Below, piece by piece: positions 56,287 to 64,000 of a stretch of DNA of 64,000 nucleotides (position 1 is its first letter; the number at the start of each line of letters is the position of its first letter). The translations under genes were made by a program, and so were the position numbers. The notes beneath the pieces were generated by a model. That model had not been told where the DNA came from. It searched no databases and saw only the letters and a list, made by a program, of their open reading frames with translations. Location: assembly GCA_949388605.1 (NCBI GenBank), contig CASKJV010000001.1, positions 50,352 through 114,351 on the forward strand, in the 5' to 3' direction. The DNA comes from an uncultured Clostridia bacterium. Lineage in GTDB: Bacteria; Bacillota; Clostridia; TANB77; CAG-508.

Positions 56287-56499
56287 TTAAAAATTTTTTC
56301 TAATGCAATCACGTATTGCTAAGATAGTTCCGCGCAGAAACATAATACCGAAGAAGAATATGCTAGCAACTACTGCTATTAAAGATTCCAAAGAAGGTTG
56401 TGTAAGAAAATATAAAGCAGAAAGTACAATTACTGCAATGCAAGCCAGAGCAATAAGTAAAGCCATAATGATACCTAAGATATCTCTAAATTTTTTCAT
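56287..56499 (-). CDS. Small two-helix membrane protein
   Basis: 70 residues with two membrane helices (~10-31 and ~40-61) and a basic tail. No family recognised. GGAGG on the minus strand before the ATG. Probably cotranscribed with the upstream 56523 gene, 23 bases away. Confidence 0.7.
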   Translation of the reverse strand: MKKFRDILGIIMALLIALACIAVIVLSALYFLTQPSLESLIAVVASIFFFGIMFLRGTILAIRDCIRKNF

Positions 56500-56522
56500 A
56501 GAGCCTCCTAAAATGCAAATAT

Positions 56523-56756
56523 TTATAAGTTACGCTTATGAGATGCCAATGATAATTTGCCTTCTTCAGAAACTTCAAGTGTATTACGAAAATCAGATGA
56601 TGAATGTGAAGAATCTTTTTTTGATGATGGATATCCTGAATATCCATATGTTAAAATGAGTTGCCGTCTCCGTCTTTCATTTGGATCTTCTGTAGAATGT
56701 TTTGAACAGGGTGCTCTCTCTACGGGTTGAATCCGTGGTATAAGGTTCATAGTCAT
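56523..56756 (-). CDS. Small charged protein of unknown function
   Basis: 77 residues, hydrophilic, with NERRRRQLILTYGYSG and SKKDSSHSSSDFRN. A good AAAGGAGAGG site precedes the ATG. It has three in-frame CGG codons (56664-56666, 56670-56672, 56733-56735), an unusual density for this genome; they are apparently read as Arg. No family recognised. Confidence 0.6.
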   Translation of the reverse strand: MTMNLIPRIQPVERAPCSKHSTEDPNERRRRQLILTYGYSGYPSSKKDSSHSSSDFRNTLEVSEEGKLSLASHKRNL

Positions 56757-56952
56757 GAATTCCTCTCCTTTCTTATTCTAAAATATGAGCAAAAATGTCT
56801 CTCTTTATTATTATAACAAATATTTTGGGAAAATACAAGTTGAATGAGTCACAAGTAAGTGAGTCATTTTGATATTATTCCTATTGCAAAATAAAGTTTT
56901 TAGTGATATAGTTTAAAAGTATAATTTAAAAGCAAAATTAGGAGGCAGTCAA

Positions 56953-59740
56953 ATGGGACTTTTTAATAAAATTTTTGGAGACTATAGTGAAAAACAAGTA
57001 AAAAAAGTAATGCCTATAGTTCAAAAAATAAATAATTTAGAGCCAGAAATGGAAAAATTAACAGACAAAGAATTAACAGACAAAACATCTTATTTTAAAG
57101 AAGAATTAGCTAAAGGGAAAACTTTAGATGATATATTACCAGAAGCTTTTGCAGTAGTTAGAGAAGCTTCGAAAAGAGTTCTAGGAATGAGACATTTTGA
57201 TGTCCAATTAATAGGTGGTATAGTTTTACATCAAGGTAGAATTGCTGAAATGAAAACTGGTGAAGGAAAGACTTTAGTTGCTACATTACCAGTATATTTA
57301 AATGCACTTACAGGAAAAGGTGTTCATGTTGTTACAGTTAATGAATATTTAGCAAAAAGAGATAGCGAATGGATGGGAAAACTTTATAGATTTTTAGGTC
57401 TTTCAGTTGGATTAGTTTATGGAAGAATGCCTTTCCAAGAAAAACAATCTGCTTATAGAGCAGACATCACTTATGGTACAAATAATGAATTTGGTTTTGA
57501 TTATTTAAGAGATAATATGGTTATTCATAAAGAAGAAATGGTTCAAAGAGGACTTAATTATGCCATTGTTGATGAGATCGATAGTATTTTAATAGATGAA
57601 GCTCGTACACCACTTATTATTTCAGGTAGAGCAAATAAATCTTCAGAATTATATAAAAAAGCTAATTCATTTGTAAGAAAATTACAAGCAAAAGTAATTA
57701 TAGAAGAAGATGTAAAAGACTTTGAACAAATTGAAGATAATGAAAAATTTGATTATATAGTAGATTTAAAAGCAAAATCTGCTACACTTACTGCAAAAGG
57801 TATCGAAAAAGCAGAAAGAGAATTTGGACTTGAAAATTTAAATGATTTAGATAATTCAGATATTGTTCATAATATAAATCAAGCTTTAAGAGCACATGGG
57901 ATAATGAAAAGAGATATAGATTATATCGTAAAAGATGGCGAAGTTCTTATAGTAGATGAGTTTACAGGACGTATCATGTATGGAAGAAGATATAATGATG
58001 GATTACACCAAGCAATTGAAGCAAAAGAAGGTGTTAAAATTGCAGATGAATCTAAAACTTTAGCAACAATTACATTCCAAAACTATTTTAGAATGTATGA
58101 AAAATTATCTGGTATGACTGGTACAGCAATGACTGAAGAAAATGAATTTAGAGAAATATATAGCTTAGATGTAGTTGCAATACCTACAAATAAACCATTA
58201 GTAAGAAAAGATCAAACAGATATAATTTATAAAAATGAATCAGCAAAATTTAGAGCTGTAGTAAATGATATTAAAGAAGCACATAGCAAAGGGCAACCAG
58301 TATTAGTTGGTACAGTTTCAATTGAAAATTCTGAAAAGATTAGTAAGTTATTAAAAATAGAAGGAATTGAACATGAAGTTTTAAATGCTAAAAATCATGA
58401 AAAAGAAGCTGAAATAATTGCTCAAGCTGGTAAATATGGTGCAGTTACTATTGCTACTAACATGGCAGGACGTGGTACAGACATAATGCTTGGTGGTAAT
58501 AGTGAATATCTTGCAAAACAAGAAATGAGAAAAATGAAATATGAAGAAAATTTAATAGAACAAGCAACAGCGTTTAATGAAACAGAGGATAAAGAAATAT
58601 TAGAAGCAAGAGCTAAATTTAAAGAATTAGAAAATAAATTTGAAGAAGACATAAAAGAAGAAAAAGAAAAAGTAATTCAAGCTGGTGGTTTAAAAATTAT
58701 TGGTACTGAAAGACATGAGTCTAGAAGAATTGATAATCAGTTACGTGGACGTAGTGGACGTCAAGGAGATCCAGGTGAAACTAGATTTTATTTAGGATTA
58801 GACGATAATCTATTAAAAATATTTGGTGGAGATTTAATTACTAGAGTATTTGATAAAGGAAATATTCCAGAAGATTTGCCAATAGAAAATAAACTTATAT
58901 CTAGAACAATTGAAAGTGCCCAAAGTAAAGTTGAAGGCAGAAACTTCTCTATAAGAAAACATATTTTAAGTTATGATGATGTTATGAATGTACAAAGAAA
59001 TCTTATATATAAAGAAAGAATGAGTGTTTTAGATGGAAATGACATTAAAGATAATATTATAAATATGATTGAAGCTTCTTGTGAAATGATAGTAGATACT
59101 TATAGACAAGAAATAGAAGAAAATAAAGTTAATAAAGAATCATTATTAAATGAAATTAAAGTTACATTAAATATCGAAGAAGTTGAAGAATTAAAATCAG
59201 AAAAAATATCTAGTAACAAATTAGTTGAAGAGTTAAAAGATAAAGCTATTTCTTTATATGAATCTAAAGAAAAAGAATTTGGTGAAGATATAAGAGAACT
59301 TGAAAGAATTGTTTTATTAAAAGTAGTAGATGGAAAATGGATGGATCATATTGATGAAATGGATGAACTAAAAAACGGTATAGGCTTAAGAGCATATGGT
59401 CAAAAAGACCCTGTAGTTCAATATAGAATTGAGGGTGGAGATATGTTTGATGACATGATAAATCAAATTCAATTAGAAGTTACAAAAATAATGTTACATG
59501 TTGTTAAAGCAGATAAAAATTTAAAAAGAAGTTCTGCAGCGAGTATAACTGGTGAAAGTTTAGATAATAGTGCAATTAATAGTATGAATGCTGTAGGAGA
59601 ATCTAATATTCCAAATTCGGCTTCATCAACAGAAAAGGCTCAGCCAATTGTAAATGATGGTCCAAAAGTGGGCAGAAATGAACCTTGCCCATGCCGGAAG
59701 TGGAAAGAAATACAAGAATTGCTGTGGAAGAAATGAGTAA
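56953..59740 (+). CDS. secA: Protein translocase ATPase SecA, CGG +1 site at its C-terminal zinc motif
   Basis: ~928 residues. All SecA regions are present: EMKTGEGKTLVATLP (Walker A, ~98-112), DEIDSILIDEARTP, GTATNMAGRGTDI-type (TIATNMAGRGTDIMLGG), RGRSGRQGDPGETRF, SYDDVMNVQR. It drives secretion through SecYEG and is essential. Its last 15 codons should encode NEPCPCGSGKKYKNCCG, the zinc motif that binds SecB or ribosomes. In the zero frame they read CPCRKWKEIQELLWKK and stop at 59736; skipping C59695 gives the exact motif and a stop at 59740. AGGAGG before the ATG. Confidence 0.97.
59695..59698 (+). other. CGGA frame-shift site 6 (secA)
   Basis: In-frame CGG at 59695-59697. Skipping C59695 reads TGC GGA AGT GGA and restores CPCGSGKKYKNCCG. 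Confidence 0.95.
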
Positions 59741-59906
59741 TATCAAGGGTTATAGAGTTTGAAAGATTACAAAAAGGTAATAAAAAAACAGGAATTGTTG
59801 CCAATTTGTTGCCATACTAAAACAAAAACTCTAAAACCATTGAAAATACTATATTATATCTTGACGACAAAACTGGCGACAAATTGAATACAAAGATTAT
59901 AACTAA

Positions 59907-59940
59907 AAGCTAACATATAAAAAGTGTTAGCTTGATTTTT
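59907..59940 (+). terminator. Terminator between secA and the integrase
   Basis: AAGCTAACA...TGTTAGCTT then GATTTTTAT. Confidence 0.75.
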
Positions 59941-59973
59941 ATTTACCAAATAAATTTTGGGAGGTAAAAAGTT

Positions 59974-61242
59974 ATGATTAGTGTTAGAAAAAGAGGAAAG
60001 GTTTATCAATATCAATATGATATTGCACCTATTGATGGAAAAAGGAAAAGAGTTACAAAATCTGGATTTAAAACAAAAGCAGAGGCAGAAAAAGCAGGTA
60101 CTATAGCATATAATGAATATATGCAAACAGGACATAATTTTGTTCCAAGTACAATGTCATATTCGGACTATTTAGACTATTGGTTGAAAGAGCATTGTCA
60201 AATTAATTTAAAATACCATACGATACAAGCATACCAGAATATTATAAAAAATCATGTAAAACCTAGAATAGGATATTATATGTTATCACAGATTACAACT
60301 TCAACTCTACAAGAATTTATCAATAATATATATGTTGAAAAAGGATTTTCAAAGAATTTTCTAAAAAACATATTAAAGGTATTGAAAACATCATTTGCCT
60401 ATGCAACAGATGTAGTTGGATTTGTTAAAGAAAATCCAGCCTTAAAGGTTAGACTTCCAAAATATGATATACCAGATGAAGATCCAGCTCATATTTTTAC
60501 AAAAGAAGAAATTAATATGATATTAGATAGATTTAAAAATAATCACGCATTTTATTATGCAGCTTTAACAGCATATTATACAGGACTTAGAGTTTCAGAA
60601 GTATTTGGACTAACTTGGGATGATATAGATTTAGATAAACAAACATTAACAGTAAATAAAAACATAGTAGAAAAAAATCAAAATGGAAGTACACATGGAA
60701 GGCATTTAAGTGGTAAAGCTAAAACAGTTTGGTATTTTGGAACTTGTAAAACTCCAAGCAGTTATAGAACAATAGATATTGGAGATACATTAACTAATGC
60801 TTTAAAGGAATTTAAAGCAGAACAAGAAAAATATAAGCAAGAATATGGAGATTCATATATGAAACATTATGCAAAAGAAGTGATTAATCAATATACTAAT
60901 AAGCCAGAAATAAAAATAATCAATGCTTTTGCAGAGATAGAAGTTGCATTGCCAGAAGTAAATTTAGTATTTGTTAAAAATAATGGTGTGTTTGAAGGAA
61001 CAGCTACAGTTAAATATCCTTTTAAAGTTATACATTATGAATTGGGAATTTCATGCAGATTTCACGATTTTAGAGATACACATGCAACAAGACTAATAGA
61101 AGCAGGAGCAGATATAAAAGCAGTTTCTAAAAGGTTAGGACATAGTACAATAAGAACAACTTATGAAATATATGTGAGAGTAACCTCTAAAATGAAAAAT
61201 GATACAGTTGAGCGATTTGAACAATTCGCTTTAAATTTGTAA
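59974..61242 (+). CDS. int: Tn916-type tyrosine integrase
   Basis: 422 residues: arm-binding domain (SVRKRGKVYQYQYDIAPIDG), core-binding domain (SDYLDYWLKEHCQINLKY), and catalytic domain with Arg in YTGLRVSEVFGLT, H-x-x-R in FHDFRDTHATRL, His in RLGHSTIRTT and Tyr in YEIYVRVTSK. Complete. It lacks an adjacent Xis gene in the window. GGGAGG before the ATG. Distinct from the two recombinases of the uvrB element. Confidence 0.95.
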   Translation: MISVRKRGKVYQYQYDIAPIDGKRKRVTKSGFKTKAEAEKAGTIAYNEYMQTGHNFVPSTMSYSDYLDYWLKEHCQINLKYHTIQAYQNIIKNHVKPRIGYYMLSQITTSTLQEFINNIYVEKGFSKNFLKNILKVLKTSFAYATDVVGFVKENPALKVRLPKYDIPDEDPAHIFTKEEINMILDRFKNNHAFYYAALTAYYTGLRVSEVFGLTWDDIDLDKQTLTVNKNIVEKNQNGSTHGRHLSGKAKTVWYFGTCKTPSSYRTIDIGDTLTNALKEFKAEQEKYKQEYGDSYMKHYAKEVINQYTNKPEIKIINAFAEIEVALPEVNLVFVKNNGVFEGTATVKYPFKVIHYELGISCRFHDFRDTHATRLIEAGADIKAVSKRLGHSTIRTTYEIYVRVTSKMKNDTVERFEQFALNL

Positions 61243-61261
61243 AAAAATAAATTGAATAAAT

Positions 61262-61296
61262 AAAGGCTATTTCAATATGAGATAGCTTTATTTTTA
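61262..61296 (+). terminator. Terminator after the integrase
   Basis: AAAGGCTAT...ATAGCTTTA followed by TTTTTAT. Confidence 0.8.
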
Positions 61297-61313
61297 TGGA
61301 AAGGAAAATTATT

Positions 61314-61799
61314 ATGGAGAGATTAAATTTAGAAAAGCCATATAAAACAGAAACAACATATTCAAGAGAAACAGCAAAAAAAGCATTGGAAAATGTAGTA
61401 CAAAGAATAAAAGCAGTAAATAAAAATAAAGAATTTATTTATAGAATTACAAAGGCAGTTTTATTTGGATCATATATAAACTCAAATAAAGAAAAAATAG
61501 GAGATTTGGATATTGCAATCTATATTGAATTAAAAGACAAATCAATACCAGAATTTGAACAGAATTTTGCAAGAGCAAGAACATCATTGAATTATGTTCC
61601 ACTTATATTAAGATTTATATATGGAAAAGAAGAAATCTATAAGTATATAAAAAATAGAAAAAGAGTATTAGAGATTCATGATGGAGTTAAGGTAGATGAA
61701 GATGCAAAGAAACAAAATGAAAAGGTAAGTTATATATATTTTGATAAATATAAAGTAATATATGAGGAGGGAAAACAACAATGTGGCAATTTATATTAG
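61314..61799 (+). CDS. Nucleotidyltransferase-domain protein
   Basis: The start is ATG 61314, after AAAGGA; an earlier ATG at 61296 lies in the terminator. 161 residues. AVLFGSYINSNKEKIGDLDI is the GS-x(n)-DxD active-site pattern of small MNT-type nucleotidyltransferases, often antitoxins or regulators. No HEPN partner is adjacent. The rest is helical and charged. It overlaps the start of the DUF3789 gene. Confidence 0.8.
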   Translation: MERLNLEKPYKTETTYSRETAKKALENVVQRIKAVNKNKEFIYRITKAVLFGSYINSNKEKIGDLDIAIYIELKDKSIPEFEQNFARARTSLNYVPLILRFIYGKEEIYKYIKNRKRVLEIHDGVKVDEDAKKQNEKVSYIYFDKYKVIYEEGKQQCGNLY

Positions 61800-61882
61800 G
61801 GTTATTTATTGGTGCTAGTGCATCACTTTTTTTATATGCAATGATTATTGTAGGAAAAAGGAGTGATTTATGGAATGAATGA
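61781..61882 (+). CDS. DUF3789 small membrane protein
   Basis: 33 residues, MWQFILGLFIGASASLFLYA..., one helix. The MWQFILG start is typical of the DUF3789 proteins of Tn916-type elements. GAGGAGGG precedes the ATG. Overlaps neighbours on both sides, so translated in a tightly coupled operon. Confidence 0.75.
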   Translation: MWQFILGLFIGASASLFLYAMIIVGKRSDLWNE

Positions 61883-62678
61883 AGAAAATAAAATTGGATA
61901 TTATGCAATCATTCCAGCAACTGTTTTATTTAATGAGAATATAAAAGCAAATGAAAAATTACTTTATGCTGTTATTACTGTATTGTCAAATAAAGAGGGA
62001 TATTGCTTTGCATCAAATAAATATCTAGGTAATCTATTAAATGCTCAACCACATACTATATCTAAATGGGTTTCTCATTTGAAAGAGTTAGGATTTATAT
62101 GTTTAGATATTATAAGAGATGACAAAGGGGAAATTATACAACGAAGAATTTATCCTAATGATATACCCTATGCGATAAATAGGATATACCCCTATACGAT
62201 AAATGGGACAGAGGGTATGTCCCAAAAAGGACAATATAATAATATAAGTATTAATAATATAAATAAAGATAAGATAGATAGACTATTTAATTATATAATA
62301 GACAGAAAAAACGAAATTCCAGAAGAATTTGCAAATTTAGAGTATAATGACATAATAGTAGCCTTAAAAAGATATGATATGTATTATCCTAAAGAAGTAG
62401 TAGAATATATGTCTAAAGAGAACCTAGAAAGAATTAAGGATATAATATATGTTATTACTCTAATTGTGAAAAATAAATTATTTTATCTAACAAATAAAGT
62501 AAGTAGAGATAAACTGATAGGAATTTATAACGAATGTAAAAATCGAGAAATTGAGAATAAAGAAACTGATAACAAAATTGAAAATTTTATTAACTATTAT
62601 TATAAAAGCATAGAAAATGAACTAACGAAGGATATTTCACCTTCTTTTTTTATGCCTAATAATAGTAATAAAATTTAA
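61875..62678 (+). CDS. Replication-type HTH protein of the element
   Basis: The start is ATG 61875, downstream of AAAAAGGAG; the in-frame GTG at 61863 abuts the ribosome site. 267 residues. GYYAIIPATVLFNENIKANE then FASNKYLGNLLNAQPHTISK (winged HTH) match the helix-turn-helix replication initiator or replisome-organiser family of ICEs and phages. The C-terminal part is helical (RYDMYYPKEVVEYM). Confidence 0.82.
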   Translation: MNEENKIGYYAIIPATVLFNENIKANEKLLYAVITVLSNKEGYCFASNKYLGNLLNAQPHTISKWVSHLKELGFICLDIIRDDKGEIIQRRIYPNDIPYAINRIYPYTINGTEGMSQKGQYNNISINNINKDKIDRLFNYIIDRKNEIPEEFANLEYNDIIVALKRYDMYYPKEVVEYMSKENLERIKDIIYVITLIVKNKLFYLTNKVSRDKLIGIYNECKNREIENKETDNKIENFINYYYKSIENELTKDISPSFFMPNNSNKI

Positions 62679-62763
62679 TAAATTGAGAGGAGGTGTTTAT
62701 TATGCCATATCCATAATAATTATTGCAATATCAAATACTTGAAAGAAAGGAGAGTTTTAGACC

Positions 62764-63087
62764 ATGAAAATTTATAGAGTTATATTTAAAAGTATTGATA
62801 TTGATGAGTCAGATCATACTGTAAAAATAACAACATTTTTTTATGAAAGTAACGCATTAAGATATTATAAAGAACAATTAAAAGATTTGAAAAAACAACA
62901 AGAAGAACTTGATATGGAAGATTACAGTATAGATGAAGATGAAAAATCATACGAAAGATATTTGAATGGGAGAGCTATGGAGGAATCTGTTTCATTATTG
63001 TTTGAAGAAGATAATACTTATGATGAGTTGGTTTTGCAGACACAAAAGAAGTTACCAAATGAAAAGGATAAAGAGTATGAAATGTAA
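62764..63087 (+). CDS. Small charged element protein
   Basis: 107 residues, acidic, coiled-coil-like middle (YKEQLKDLKKQQEELDMEDY). No family recognised. AAAGGAGAG before the ATG. Its end overlaps the sortase start. Confidence 0.65.
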   Translation: MKIYRVIFKSIDIDESDHTVKITTFFYESNALRYYKEQLKDLKKQQEELDMEDYSIDEDEKSYERYLNGRAMEESVSLLFEEDNTYDELVLQTQKKLPNEKDKEYEM

Positions 63088-63796
63088 TAAAATAATAGTT
63101 GTTTTATTAATTTGCATATTTCTTATAATTTTTTCTGTATGTGCATATTTCTTGTTAAAAGATATGAAAGAGTTAAAGGAAAATAATGATAAGGTAGAAA
63201 ACTTGATTGAAGAATCTACTATCATAAACGAAGAAACAGAGGAAAAACAAATTGATTGGAATTATCTAAAATCAATAAATAGTGATATTGTTGCTTGGAT
63301 AGAAATAGAAGGAACAAATATAAATTATCCTATTTTAAAAGACAAAGATGTTTACTATTTAAAACATTCCTTTGACAAAAGATATAATAGTAATGGTTCT
63401 ATATTTACAACTAATTCAAAACCTTTTGAAGATTTAGAAACTGTAGTATATGGACATAATATGAAAAATGCTAGTATGTTTTCAAATTTAGGAAATTACT
63501 TAAATAAAGAATTTTTATATGCACATCAAAAATTTAAAATATATACATCAGATGGAAATTATGAGGCAATAGTATTTAGTGCTTATACAATAGGGATAGA
63601 AAATGAAAGTAATAATATAAAATCACTAAAATTTGATGAAAGAGTACAATATTATAAAAAAGCTAGTAAATATAATTTAGAAATTAGTGGTAATGTCAAT
63701 AAAATAGTAAAACTATCAACTTGTTCTTATATAAACGCAAAGACAACACCAACAGATCAGAGATACTATATTATTGCAAGTCTTAATCAAATTTAA
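63077..63796 (+). CDS. Class B-type sortase, intact
   Basis: The start is ATG 63077, overlapping the previous gene. 239 residues: one helix (~6-29), IVAWIEIEGTNINYPIL, catalytic His in VVYGHNMKNASMF, Cys in VKLSTCSYINA and Arg in DQRYYIIASL. It anchors proteins to the wall; in conjugative elements, usually adhesins or channel parts. A useful intact reference for the CGG-interrupted sortase at 20061. Confidence 0.9.
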   Translation: MKCNKIIVVLLICIFLIIFSVCAYFLLKDMKELKENNDKVENLIEESTIINEETEEKQIDWNYLKSINSDIVAWIEIEGTNINYPILKDKDVYYLKHSFDKRYNSNGSIFTTNSKPFEDLETVVYGHNMKNASMFSNLGNYLNKEFLYAHQKFKIYTSDGNYEAIVFSAYTIGIENESNNIKSLKFDERVQYYKKASKYNLEISGNVNKIVKLSTCSYINAKTTPTDQRYYIIASLNQI

Positions 63797-63868
63797 AAAG
63801 AAATTTTGAAAAATGGGCTGACAAATTTTTAAATCCACGTTATTATTATAGTAGGAGGTGTCATTATT

Positions 63869-64000
63869 ATGATGAAGAAAAGAATCCTTATAATAATAAG
63901 TTTAATATTAGTTGTATTTATAATTTTAGGAAGTTTATATTTTATTTCCTATAATGGTGAAAGTAAAGCAAAGCTGGAATATGAAAATGAAGTTAGTGCA
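63869..64000 (+). CDS. Membrane-anchored protein, 3' end outside window
   Basis: The first ~43 residues only: a basic start, a long hydrophobic helix (IISLILVVFIILGSLYFI), then SYNGESKAKLEYENEVSA. AGGAGGTG lies before ATG 63869/63872. Probable secreted or membrane-tethered element protein; no family can be assigned. Confidence 0.6.
   Translation, partial: MMKKRILIIISLILVVFIILGSLYFISYNGESKAKLEYENEVSA

Larger units (their letters stand above)
59741..64000. mobile_element. Second integrative element (Tn916-like), continuing past the window
   Basis: It begins right behind secA. The gap 59741-59973 contains TTGCCAATTTGTTGCC (59800-59815) and GACGACAAAACTGGCGAC (59863-59880), partly inverted repeats likely to be integrase arm sites, and a terminator. 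Then integrase, a nucleotidyltransferase-like gene, DUF3789, a replication-type HTH protein and a sortase. The right end is not in the window. Confidence 0.75.

Noticed and set aside
5163..59697. CGG reassigned to another amino acid (for example Gly or Trp)
   Set aside because: A simple reassignment keeps the frame; here the frame changes at each of the six sites, so reassignment cannot explain them.

Overview
The window is about 64 kb of very AT-rich DNA from a low-GC Gram-positive bacterium, most likely an uncultured gut member of the Clostridia. This rests on the strong AGGAGG ribosome sites, many AT-rich rho-independent hairpins, a YtvI-type sporulation membrane protein, an LPKTG wall anchor, cohesin/dockerin modules, and the Firmicutes versions of UvrA, UvrB, MurD and SecA. 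I saw no rRNA, tRNA or CRISPR array.

Layout. 1-16.0 kb is chromosomal: a beta-propeller protein cut by the window edge, an Mn2+ riboswitch with mntP, a cysteine-cluster protein, three HD-domain proteins, and a run of secreted surface proteins (C39-like peptidase, transglutaminase with cohesin and dockerin, wall-anchored cohesin, GH25-LysM lysozyme). 16.05-43.05 kb is an integrative element lodged inside uvrB. A broken 5' copy of uvrB lies at its left end and a complete uvrB, whose first ~88 codons appear to be element-supplied, at its right end. The element carries a reduced conjugation module (PrgI, VirB4, class B sortase, CHAP hydrolase), two ECF sigma/DUF4179 modules, an orphan Spo0A-like regulator, HU, several secreted wall-directed proteins, a PemK/MazF toxin, an excisionase and two tandem tyrosine recombinases. 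43-59.7 kb is chromosomal: uvrB, a minus-strand islet with purC, uvrA, a glucosyltransferase-II membrane protein, murD, ytvI and secA. From 59.74 kb to the window end a second, Tn916-like element sits directly behind secA (integrase, DUF3789, replication-type HTH protein, intact class B sortase).

The most striking observation concerns reading frames. Every clear in-gene frame break I found (six sites in five genes, including secA) has the same form: an in-frame CGG sits where a glycine codon GGA or GGT is expected, and dropping only the C restores the conserved protein. In the sortase, SecA and LysM cases the restored residues are diagnostic (sortase TLSTC, the SecA CxC...CC zinc motif, LysM QRGDTL). 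This is what +1 frameshifting, or four-base decoding of CGGN as glycine, would look like. A systematic sequence artefact is the main alternative. Ten in-frame CGG codons are apparently read as plain Arg; they lie in mobile-element or minus-strand accessory genes, so a global unassigned CGG codon is not established.

The second unusual system is a shared promoter architecture in the uvrB element. Four tandem decamers close to TACCTTTTGT, in 10-bp phase, stand about 20 bp upstream of a -10 box at the secreted-protein genes and before a probable non-coding RNA. The Spo0A-like regulator encoded among them is the obvious candidate binder (inference).
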